A program made the translations under genes and the position numbers. 64,000 bases of DNA from Whalleya microplaca (Eukaryota; Ascomycota; Sordariomycetes; Xylariales; Xylariaceae): NCBI GenBank assembly GCA_022497155.1, contig MU385715.1, forward strand, positions 372,001 to 436,000. The letters are read 5' to 3'. Position 1 is the stretch's first letter; each line of letters opens with the position of its first letter. The notes under the pieces are model-generated. The model worked only from the letters and a program-made list of their open reading frames with translations, did not search any database and was not told the DNA's origin. Positions 12,601-24,516 of this stretch are shown here, piece by piece.

Positions 12601-15600
12601 AGGCTCAAGGCTGCCTGCTGTCCCCTCCAGAGACTTGGCTACCGGCTGCTTGCAGCTCTGGGACAGGAATGTATACTTTTTTGCCTGTGGAGGCCTCTAT
12701 CTTGCTACGGTCACTTGGGCCCTGCCGCTTGGGCTTGGGTTTTACCTGTTTGCTTGCCTTTCCTGTGCTCGAGAAGCAGTTACCGTGGGGTCGGGAGCGT
12801 CAGTCATACTGTCGTGATTATAGCACCTGTTCAAGAGCATGGTGCCGGATAGCACAGACTAGAGGTGGCTGTATACACCCATTATCATGAGATTCATGAC
12901 GTAGCGCCTTGGGCTCAGACTATACATGCCTGTGGTAAATATTAGGGGGCACTAGATGATATCTTAGGGTTAAGGGACTAGAGGTAAATTATGATTTACA
13001 CTAATACTGGTTAATGAGGTTCTACTGCCTAATAAACGGTCTACAATCATAATCGCCTTGTTAGTTGGCAGTATATTTGGTTCTTTGAGGACATATCTCA
13101 GATAACAAGCAGGTCAGTAAAGCCGTTGGAGAGACCAAGCAGGACTTGAACTCTTCCTCCAATCATGGTCTCCAGGTAGCTAGCTACCTATGCCAAACGA
13201 ACATCCTGTTCAGCGCGACAAACACCAAACTGACCTACCTACCTCGTCCATGGCCTGCCAGCTTGCCAAGAAATCGAACAACACATACATATGACTACAT
13301 ACATACATATATTGCAGGTGGTGGACTCCCACGGTGAGATAGCTATAAATACCATCGAGTCGGAAGAAAGATACGTCTACCCGCGCGTATGATATTACGT
13401 GCGTCCAGTTGCCGCAAGACAAGACAAGTCTCAGATGCTCGGGTATCTGCGAAGGAGAGAGATTTCCCACCCTTCCCTTGCTTGTTTATGGCTTCTGCGT
13501 GACAAACTACCTCATTTCGAGCTTCGAGACAAGATGAGTTATCCAGGAAGCTAATCAGTTACTCGGGCAACTTTACTACTTGATCTTATTAAGCTAGATC
13601 TCGGCTGACTAGCAGAGAAGGATGACGCGGTGGCACAACAAAGGAACGACCGAAGCAGAGACAAGCTATTCTGTATTTCATTGGTGTTGCAGCTGCCAAG
13701 GCACTGGTTATTAGAGTGGTGTCGTCGAAGCAGGTTGAGGGAAAGCCAGTAGCCACGATACTGCAATCCCATAAGGACTAGGAAAGTGGTGTCTGAGGGG
13801 GGTTGGGGAAAACATATCGATCTAGGTAGAATCGACGGCCTACGCCATAGCTCAAGCACAAGTCTCCGAATTAGGCAAGTCGTAAGGCCTGGAGATCCGA
13901 GTCGAGAGGCCGGCGGGGGAGCGCGGTCGGCTTCGTGGGCCGCTCTCGCGAACAAGCACTAATTGCTACAAAAACCAACCTGCTGGGAGAGTGCTATAGG
14001 GGCCCACAGGTTGCTCACGTAGTTGTACGTATGTATGTTTGTATGTATGTACGCATATGTAGAATCTATAAGTCCTACAGAGCTATGACCCTCGTGGCAT
14101 TGCTGACGGAACTTAACGAACCTAGCATGCCCGGGGACCAGCTTGTATAAGACAGGCCTCCGTATATGTACCCGTGATTCATCACAACCGGATAGCGGAC
14201 AGGAATATTTTCCCGCTACCCGTCGTGGAGATCTAATAGCCCGATCCGTACAATTTAGCACACACTTGTGGCCTACCAGTACCAATTTAATGAGAACGCT
14301 TGCAAGGGTTATGCCCACTTATACATAGTAGTAGCGGACCTGCTGGGAAATGGATGGCCCTTTATAATATGAGGATCCATTGCGGATTCCGAGCTAAGTC
14401 GGTAGACTGCGAGTCGTGTGAGTGTATAGTACGCTAGTTGGACAGGCCAAGATAAATAGGAGATATCTAAAGGAAACAAGCGCTTGCAGGTCCTGTCAAA
14501 TTAATATGTGGCTTTCCAGGAATTTGGAATATAATAGGCTAGGTCCGCAAATATCAACAAAGTTTTTTCTTCTCTTGATTTGGCTATAGTCCAATGATAC
14601 TGGCCGGCCCGGATTCCTGGTTAAGTCGGAGCTAAGACAGGCAACGCCAGTCGGCATGCAATATTAGCAAATATTTCCGCTGAATGCGGCTGGCACTAGT
14701 TGTGTGCTGTACAACCTGCAAGAAAGCCAGATATCTTGGCCAGTACTACTCTCCACTTGACCATCATATCATAATATCATGATGTTATATTATGATATTG
14801 GGCTGCTGCTCTGGGTAGCTTAACGTGGTCCTCTATTGAAGCTTTCGCCTAGCTTAAACTGTGACAGTCGTCACGAGGTGCTTAATTTTCAACGCTTCAA
14901 AGTGGCTTGCTGAATACGGGGACGATTCAGATTCGAAGGATCTGACATTGTGATGAATACTTAGACCATGCCAAATAGGAAACCAAATCGCCCTATCCCG
15001 CGGCCCCGGAAGCAACACTCGAATTCTATTGCATTGACAAGCCGGATAGGGCTCATGCCCAATCGGTGTTGTCATCAGCTGCATTCAATCCTGCAAGAGT
15101 ATATGCCTGGCCTATTTAGCTTGTAGTTTAGAGCACGAGATGTTTGGTAGGACTACTATGTATCTTGTAAGATGCTGCGTAAAAGCTTGAGCTAGGATCG
15201 GGGAGAATTAAAAAGATGAGACGACATGGGAAAAGTGCCTATGATAAAACGTGGTTCGGCGCCGCTCCTTTAATCATAGGCTCAGCCAGGGTCTGTCGTT
15301 TGCTGGGTTTCGTGGGCGCCGCATGCAACGCTGCACATCTGAGACTGCGGTAGACCGATCGTGCTAAACCTTTATCCGCCTAGGAGGGGACGGGTAGCCA
15401 TGTGTTTGGGATGAGAATGTCGTAGAATGTGGAGAGCCTAAAGACTCGCTAACGACAGGGTAGCTATGATATAGCCCAGGAACAGCCTAGCGATACAAAA
15501 GCACCGTGACCCCTAACGGCGGATGTCACAATACTGTAGGGCGAGTGCGGGCTACGCTGAGAGAAAAAAGAAGCTCCAAGCGCCGGCACACGTATGCCCA

Positions 15601-18600
15601 GCTATTGTTGTCGATCTGTCGCAAGATGCTGAGGCAAAAGTTGTGTCGAAGCATCAACAAGTTGCAACTGTGCAACAAGTCTTGATTAGACGGGGTTGCC
15701 TAGGGTTTCCAATGACCATTGGAAGCTAGAAAAATTGGCTAGGAAAAAAGGGGGGTGGTCAATCTCCGTCATCGCCAGTCCCCTTCGTACCGGCGACATT
15801 GCTAGTTCTAGAAGTAGAAGAGGATCCCCTGAGCTATTACCCCCTGGTTCTGAACCACAAAAGAGCAGTCTCTGGGACGATGGAACGCATCAAGCATGGT
15901 ACCTGACAGCGGCCTCGTGTAACGACAGCAAATGCAAGGCACCAAACGCCACAAAGTCGTAGATTCACCGTCTTTTACCTTCACCCGGGATGGTTGTGCC
16001 TGATGTCTATCCCCTGCTTATAGTCGTGTATATTAAAGGGTGGCAGTCCTAGCGCTGTCTTGCCGATCTCCAGTGTCTTTGCTGCGTAGGGCATTCGGGG
16101 CTACCCCGAATGGGCGAGTCCTAAGCTCTTTACCGACTGTTTGGTACCATGTTCTCCAACGTACATACATACGGGGTTGAAAGGTGCATGTAGCTGCACT
16201 GCTGAAGGAGTCTGTCGCTATAGCAACTTGAAGGTCATACCTACGTAGTATATCGCCGTAAACTCTCAGTAGCCCCATCCAACGGTCGGGCTACGTGTAC
16301 TCGTGGTTTACACCTGACTCGGACGGCATGGTAGATGAAATTGGTCCTTGCTGAAGAAATTCTCCGTCTGGCTTATTTAGTCCGGCGGCATTTTGTGCAT
16401 GAATCTTGTTAATTAGGGGAATGACGGATTGATCGCGTGCGACACAATAGTTCGAGGATCGCAATATGGTCCGCGCGCATGAAAAATACTCCGATTAGAC
16501 GAGATGAAATGCTGCTTCTCGCCGTTATGTAGGTAATTGCATGGTGTGGCTCAAAGCGTTCTAGGCTTCGAGATGGATATACGCCGAAAAGTGACGCCTC
16601 GACCTGCTAGCTGACATGGTCCCTTATGATTTAATTCAATCTGCTAAGCTGCCCTAGACATGTCATTCCCGGTTCCTGTGATTTGTACATACTAGACACC
16701 ATCTAGACAGAGATCTGTATGTGTATTTCGAACCCCCCTGAACTTCGTATTTCATCGTATTACTATGATCCCCCACCCGTGACACTTGTGATGATAACAT
16801 GGTTACCGCGATCTGTAAAGTAGAAACAGAGTACTGCGCATCTCGGTTACACATTGTGGGTACGGTGATGGGAGCTTTACCTCGGTTCGACGTTGAGAAA
16901 GAAGAAGAAGCGAAATCTGAAATCGTAGTAACTAATAAGACCGGAAGAAATCAATTACAAGAGGGTTCGATCTAGCCTCCTAGCTTAGATACCCCAAGCT
17001 ACTAGCCTAGAGAGGACGGCATACAAGGCCGGTGATTCGGAGGGTCCCCCCAACTATGTTCTCGAGGTCAGGATCAATATAATCAGCAAGTACTATGTAA
17101 TTGTTCATGATCTCCATCAGACTGCTGAACAGGCAGTGAGGAACTCATGTCAAAGCTTTCGATCGTCTGTCCCACCAAGCTGGCTTACTTCGGGCAATGA
17201 TGGGGCAATTGAACGCAAATAACCCATCTGCAATAGGTCACGACTACATATAATAGACGGGAGCACTAGGCTAACTATGTAGCCGCTAACCTCATAGTAG
17301 GAGTGATATGTGCTATAAGATCGCATTAAGCCCCAGGTTACCGCTAATCGATACATCTGTCTGTTCCCACCGGCTGTATCCGAACTTACCCCCTTCAAGA
17401 AGCCTTATTATCGTCATGCGCTACAAAGAAATAGCCTAGTGAGACGATGTTTGGAACTTAGATTCTCATGACCTTGATAATTAATGAGTTCCTCGCGACG
17501 ACTTGACATTGACATTCGATCCCTGACCGCCTCTGGACGCCCCATACGTCTATTGAATCATTCCTGGTTGCGCCTTTGACGATTGTGGTAATTTGGCGAT
17601 GGGAGACCCATGTTTGCATGTAATAAATCACGATAACCCAGCTAGCGTGGGGAGTTGAAGGCTAACTTTATTAAAAGTCATATAGCTCAATTAAAGGACC
17701 ACTTGATCAAAGTCCTCTACTTCTGTCCTCACACGCCTGAGCTTTCTATTATTCGCGTATACTAGGTAAGAATACGTACATACGTACCTTCTATAATCAG
17801 CTCAGTATAGACGAACAGGAATTGAAGTTCTTGTATTTCTTGTAGCACCGCTTTCTTTCCATCAACGACCCATAAGCACGGGCAGCACAAAGCAGGGTAG
17901 CAGGGATGATAGCTGTACTAGTATGCAAGGAATCTCGGCTGACGACCTTGGCAAGCAAGAGCCTCTAATGAGGCCTGTGCCACAACGATCCGCCAACCCT
18001 GGCGAGGGCGCCCTTGATCAGACGAAGAATTACCACGGTACGTACATTGGATGGCAGGCCTCCAAGCTCGTGGCGACTAGGGCAAGTTAACCGGCATGAA
18101 AAAGCATATTACTTACATCTCATTTGGTAGACTCGTCCGATCCAGAAACTTGAAGGAGGTAGAAAAGAGCTGAGGGCTTGCGTGTTCAACAGGAGGACGA
18201 GTACACTGATGAATACGACGCAAGGTGCTTGCTGGCTAATGGGAATACTTGTATGTTATTGGTGTTAGGAATGTAATCCAATTCATTGATTTTGAGTTCC
18301 CCTTCTGTTACGCCTCATGTACATTCAGTGCTTAGCGGGGGTGATGTCGTCAAAGGTTACCTAGCTGGGTAATTTATTACGGCCCGGGGATTGGGCCTTC
18401 AAGTGATCGATAAGGCTTCTCATACAAGTCTCTTATTATATCACTGTTAGTGATCACCATACTACATGTAAATGCATTGGGGAAATAGACTTTTGGCCCA
18501 AAAATTCTCCGAGGCTCCGGCTCAGATCTCGAAGTACTTCGTAGAGGGTTCTTATCAAACCACCGCCTGTCATATGTATGTATGCAAGATTCACGCATGA

Positions 18601-21600
18601 ATTGACCTACGACTTGTTCTTGTGCTGTACTGGCCATGCACCTACCTATCTGGCAGACCAGCTTGGCATTCTTTCATCGAGCCGCTCATATTAGCTCACA
18701 AGCCAGTTACGTCAACGTGTACGCCAGCGATGCAGGATTCGATACCGGTATATCTGCCATCCATACTCGGGTCAGATTGCGTACATAGTTAGTTTGATGA
18801 TCTACAGCCAACCAGGACAGGGTGACCTTGGGTAGCGAGAGGAAGAAAGAGCTTACCAACTTCAGAGGCACCTACATACATACACATAGTCGTACATACT
18901 ATGTACTAGAATGCATCATGCATCAAAGTTCCATCCCATGTGGAGATCTTAACAGTGATTTTAACCCCCAACCTGTCCTGAGCCACGACTCTTAGACTAA
19001 CAATTCGGTGTGTACGGGATTATGTACATCACCGAGAGAAACACCTGTGTTCTTATGGTGGCTAGCAAGGCTAGGCGTCGACAAAAAAAATCTGCTACAT
19101 ATTCAACGGTCTAACTAATGATTACCGACAGTGGCTGAAACCATGTTGGAGGCGAGAGCATATTCTTGAGCACATCCAGGTGTTTCCAAGTCTTTGAACA
19201 CTGTAAATATTCACTCTACGACTAGGTAAGCAAGGTTGTTTTATGTCACACAGCGTCAAACAACGGTAGTAAGAAGCGAAAATGCGCCGAATCTTTGGAT
19301 ATGAAATGAAAGACGGGACCCGGTGAGTAGGCCTTTTCAAAGTTGTGCTAACATCCTGCTTTCCCTTGTTGATATTTAAAATAAATACATAGACTATTGA
19401 AATCGAAGGCGTTAGACGATAGCTGAGCGCATATACATAGTATAGTAGTAGTGATAGTATCAGTATTAGATCTCAGTCGAAAGTTAGGGTGCTCCATCTT
19501 CCAGTGGGGTCAAAGGGTGTGTTTCTATTGATCTAAGATGTCTCGAGGCCTCGCTTTGGGATGCTATACTGGTTTAGGGTATCGCTCCCGCTCGACCGTT
19601 TGGATCTTAGGTATGCTAGATAGACGAGTGCAGGCATAGGTATATAAGTATATTCTCTTGTAAACACCGCGCTCATGTAGACGGTATATGATGGTTACAA
19701 TAAGTGAGTACGTGTTCGGATTTCAGACAATACGTAGGTCACAAGGTGGTGGATATAGGTATTAATAGCAAAGTGTCGCAAGCATCCATGAGAGAAGGAC
19801 GAGACAGGTGACGACACAGAGCCGAAATCAAACGTGGAGCTTCCTATACCCTTTCGAACAGGTGATCATGTATTATAGAGGTGATGAGCTGGGATATCGA
19901 CCTGATAATGTATTTGTGAGGGAGGCACGAGCTTGACGAGATTTACTAATGACTAGGATCCATAAGCTAGGACTAGGGTGTGCCGGCATAATGGGCCAAG
20001 CTATATTCATCCGACAGCTCTAGGATACCTGCGCTTCACTGTTGGTTGGGTACCCAGAGAACGGATGTGATATGAAAGTGTAACTCTTATTAATGGACGC
20101 ATTGACAAACTTAAATAACCTAGCGATCGGGTAGATCATGACAGACGATATTGTGAAGGCTCGACCATCGAACTTGGCAGTGGTATTTCGACTTATGATA
20201 CATACACATTGTGAGTGATAGCTACATGTATTTAGTGACTATTTATTCATACGAAATTACTGTCTGGTGATGAACGTTGATAGGCATAACAGCTGATGAA
20301 GCCGCAAATCCCTACCTGTACTATTAATAAGCCACAATATAACAGGCCGTTGTATTACCACATGGCGGACTGGGACCCAGACAGCCGCAGCCGCATTCGA
20401 GCCACATAGCACAATTGAGTAGGTACCTGGGTAGCCACTTAAGATGTATGGAATATACTATAGGTTGCAATACAAAATATAGTTGACAGATCCGTAAAAG
20501 CTTTCAACACAACCCCATTGTCAATGCTGAATACGACCTCGTACTGTAGACAAAGTCATATCTATTCTAGTTGCCGTGATTTATGCGTTATCCATCTGTC
20601 AACGGGATGGTACCGTCACATTTGGTACGTCTCGTTTTTCCCAAGCCTGGGATCACCGGCTTTGCTCTATTCACCGAATCAACTCCTGCGTCGGGCCAAT
20701 TGTCCGCGGAGACTATTACCATGCACGCTCTTTAAACGATGCACGATGTAGCAGGCGACGCGCTGGCCATCGTCGGTTGAATTGCCTCGAATATTAATAG
20801 CTTAAATCTGACGCAAACAGATGTGCCAGACTGTCGTGTGCTAACATGTTTACGGGTGATGAATGTAACCTCGCCAGGAGCAATCACAAGCTCCCCAAGA
20901 ACGACCAGCTATGCGTTGGGACCACTATCATACCCATGCGCTAGGTTAACTTAGCATATTCGCCTAGATCCGGCAGACTAGGACATATATAACATAGAAT
21001 AGGACGGAACCTAGATGCATATCACCAAAAGTTCGACCTTGAAGTTGATGTGACCTCGCACGACTCCACGCTGATCCATTCAAGCCAGCATTCTATTCGA
21101 GAGAAATGCGCTTGGGAGATGAGGGTGAGGTCACTACGTAACGAGTACTGTCTACTCGTAAGGCATGGAAAGGCTAATGCACAGGACGATGTGACTGTCG
21201 ATCCTCAGTGTTACTAGTAGACCTTTGTTATGATCGATAGTCTTATTATCCCTGCCTTGATGTTCCTATGCCAATCGGGGGTTTTGGCAGTCAAATCTAA
21301 TGAATTGATTACCTTAGACGGGCGACTTATTACTAGGGAGTATATACAGCCTCAACTTGCCTTCTTACCAGGTCGCAATAGAAATCGTTCAGGGACACAA
21401 TGCAATGAAGACATAACACTGCATGAACTCCCCCAGACCTGCCCCCCTGCCCCTGGCCTTCCATCCCTGCCTTCACTAGCACCAGATTGGCTGTCCGTGC
21501 AGAAAATGATGAAAACCCACGAGATTTATGTCGACGATAAGAGCAACTTTGAAGACACAGGCGGCATGATGAAATGAATTGCAATAAAAGAATCGACTCT

Positions 21601-22900
21601 ATCACATCACTAAAAGAAGCTTCCTCCACCTTAGATGTGACTATGATCGTACCGGTAGAGCCGCGGCTGGGGGAACTGCCGCTGCCCAGGAACGCCGCCA
21701 AAGCCTCTCCAAGTCTGGTTCCGCACAAGCCTCCCATCATCTAAAATACACATACATAGTATGTACAATATACCAATAGAGCAGACCTATTCAATGGTAT
21801 TGCTATTGGCTGCGCTGACTTTTTCCGGCCGTAAATTATCCACCATTCAACATCCAGCAGCATTTTGAAAACTCGTGATCTATCTAGGCTATATAACGTT
21901 TGTGCATTATAATGGCCACTTATACAGGCAAGACACCGCCGTGAGGCTCGGACTAGGGGCTAATTGATGAACGACCTCTTCTCAACGATTGAACATGATT
22001 AGGTAGACCCTTTCTTTCTATTCCTCTGATATTCTTGATTACATGTACCTATGCATAGTGACATAACCGGAAGCCTGCTGTATTCTATCTCAATCTCATT
22101 ATTGTAACTATTAGGAACGCGCGTGTCAAACGGCGTCTATCGGGATACTACCTTTTTCTACGTTGAGAGGCTTGTCATCGGGGACCTTTGACAGCTGCAG
22201 ACATTTGAGTTCTCGCTAGAGCCTCACGAGCCGATAGCTCTGCCGGCCTGGGTCATGCGGCCCATACGTACTCGAACCTATTCGATGTTTCACTAAGCAA
22301 ATTCGATCTCGAATTTGTCTTGATTCTTATAATCTTCATACAATGCACGTGTGAAATGGCGGCCCTCAATTTCTTTAAACTAAGCTAAGGAAGACATTTC
22401 GGATTGCTCTTCCTCCAATCAGACTCAAGATAGGGTCGATAGTTAGTTCGCCATTTGACGCCGTGGGCCCAATGGTTTTTCTTTTCTTTTCTTCTACTCC
22501 CTGATTTCAATTCGCCCTGACCGTTTTCCCCATACGTGCGCTTCCAATAAAAGTGAACAACCTTCATGTTACTTATTACATACGCGCAACTTATTACAGT
22601 ATTCAGTATGTACACGAATACTATGCTACTACTACCTATTGCCGCTGTTGCTGCTCGATTGGGAGCTAATCCTTTGCTGCTCATCTGTTTATTAGCAACT
22701 TAATGTTCTATCAAGATGGCATGCCTGGCCAGCCGGGCGTTTTCTTTCGACTGCTTGCTTGTCTTGCATATGGCTCCCACCTCCCGGGACTGCATACCCG
22801 CTCGTCTCCCCTTGCCCTGTGAAGTCAGACATAATAAACCGATGCTCCGGACAATCAGACACGCACGCCCCCCGGGCCGTTGAATAGTACACACCCCTCT
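12601..22900. other. Roughly 10 kb gene-free region
   Basis: I scanned all open frames here. The longest (135 codons at 21333-21740 on -, 134 codons at 13551-13955 on -, 119 codons at 13959-14318 on -) have no domain, no conserved motif and no splice-compatible neighbour. The DNA is moderately AT-rich with scattered TACC/TACA/GTAT words, and one strong perfect inverted repeat (14766-14798). I see no transposase or reverse-transcriptase signature, so the region is not an obvious recent transposon. Strongly decayed elements or a long noncoding RNA cannot be excluded by eye. Confidence 0.45.
14766..14798. repeat. Perfect 12-bp inverted repeat (AT-rich hairpin, 9-nt loop)
   Basis: The left arm ATATCATAATAT (14766-14777) is the exact reverse complement of ATATTATGATAT (14787-14798). 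The loop is CATGATGTT. It is seen directly and lies in the gene-free region; function unknown. Confidence 0.85.
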
Positions 22901-24516
22901 GCTCTGGACTCTTGATATTCAGTCCTTCGACAACCACGTCCAATCAAAGGGTGGTGTTCTGTAGTCTGTCTCATTATCTTCTGTTGCGCATTTCTTAGCA
23001 ATCTCAGAACGCTTAGACAAGGTCACATCATCACGGTCCCCTTCCGCGCGGAGAATTCATAGATCGCCAGAAGGGCAGGGTAGGGGAAAGACATAAAAGC
23101 ATGATCTATTGAGCTGATGGGATAGGGATTTGCATGGGGTATTAGTAGATGAGAGCAGAGCATAGGGTTCTTCGTTCATCATTATCATGGATGGCTGGCT
23201 GGCATAGTGGTCTACCCTTGAATCCTTGATCAATGATTAGCAACCATGCTTCCCCGTCAAGACCAGGGTCACCCTGACCAGTCCACAGCGGCCGTCGGCC
23301 CTGGGCAGACTAGGGATCCCACCATCATGGCACCATGTCAAGCAGCAGGTCCACCACTATCTACCACCATCCCCATTCTTAGCTTTTAGCACTCTTATTA
23401 CCTAGGTATGTAGTGCATAGTGACCTAGGCGTGTATGTATGTACTGTACATGGGACTTCTGCGCCTATGCTGCCCATCTCGCCTTGTTCCGCGGATGGTA
23501 CATGTTGGGGCGTCTCCTCGCATACTCGCCTGGTCACATCAACTTACCTCCATGGGTCCTTTAACGGTCCCTCGCTGTCGTACCTCTGTATCGTCTCTTT
23601 CCCCATGTCTAGTCCCTGTCGTAGGCCCCCCCTGAAGTACTTACTCACTGCCCTGCCCAGCGCCCGTGCCAGCGCAAGTGTCACTGCCCGTCAACGAACA
23701 ACTGCCAAGCAGACCCAGCGTCTGTGCAGGAGGCGGTCTTGTACTTTCGTACGGGCCCCAATAGAGCTGGTACCCTGGTTCATACCTAAATTATCCCAAT
23801 CTCTAATATTAAAGTCGCACAAAAACCTCCCGCGACCTCGTTGACACAAAAAAGTTCTCGAGCTTCTCCATCTTGACTGGACAAGGTTGACAACGTCGAG
23901 TTTCTGACCGACGCAGCTACCACCGGCACGTTGCCTCCCAGGCCTCCAAGACCCAAAAGCTTTACTGACGGTGCTACAAGAAGAGGTCGTGTGTCTTGTG
24001 CTGCAACTCCCCGTCATCCCATCTCCCAGGTTCCCACCAACTTCGCCGCGCGCCGTATCACTGGATTCTCTAACCTTGACTGAGCTCAGTATCACAGACG
24101 ACTTGCTTGTCTGACACTGTCTCTTAGCTCTCGCCTTCAAGCCAGCACCGAAGTCGCCATACCTAATCTACCTATCGATGTCTCCTGGCCGTATATCTGT
24201 CCCGTGATAGACACCTCGAAGAGCCGAAATTCGTTGTCGAGAATCACCAGTCTGAGCCCGGATAGAATTCAAGCTTGGTCTAGCTGCACTTGCAAATTTG
24301 AGGAGAAGCGTTGCTGATTAGGTGGTGCTGTGCAAAGAAGCATCTTCGACTACTTCACGAACTTGCGAATTAGCTCGGGCATGCGAAACTGCAAATCCTG
24401 CCAGGTCCATCTTCAAACGGCACTCCGCTCCATTCGACCAGGGCGCCAGGCTGCCGTCAGGGAGAAGACGTTAGGGGCTAACCGGTCCTATCGTATTTTC
24501 TTCTGAGGCTGTACCC
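22901..24516. promoter_or_regulatory. Probable promoter and long 5' leader of the Zn2Cys6-PAS transcription factor
   Basis: The + strand turns C-rich and pyrimidine-rich from about 23450 to 24200. Many short upstream ATGs open unrelated frames, for example the 143-codon frame at 23413-23844. A long leader with uORFs is common for fungal transcription-factor genes, so I infer a leader rather than a separate protein gene. Leader introns may be present but I could not place them. Confidence 0.4.

Noticed and set aside
12960..12975. Telomere-like TTAGGGTTAAGGG word
   Set aside because: A single imperfect copy; too short to claim an interstitial telomere.
13551..13955. 134-codon minus-strand frame
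   Set aside because: Leu/Ser/Arg-rich without motif or splice sites, in the gene-free region.
21230..21740. Open frames of 115 (+) and 135 (-) codons
   Set aside because: Mutually overlapping, no domain or conserved motif.
23413..24140. Open frames of 143 (+) and 149 (-) codons before the PAS-type factor
   Set aside because: Probably translated pyrimidine-rich leader; no protein features.
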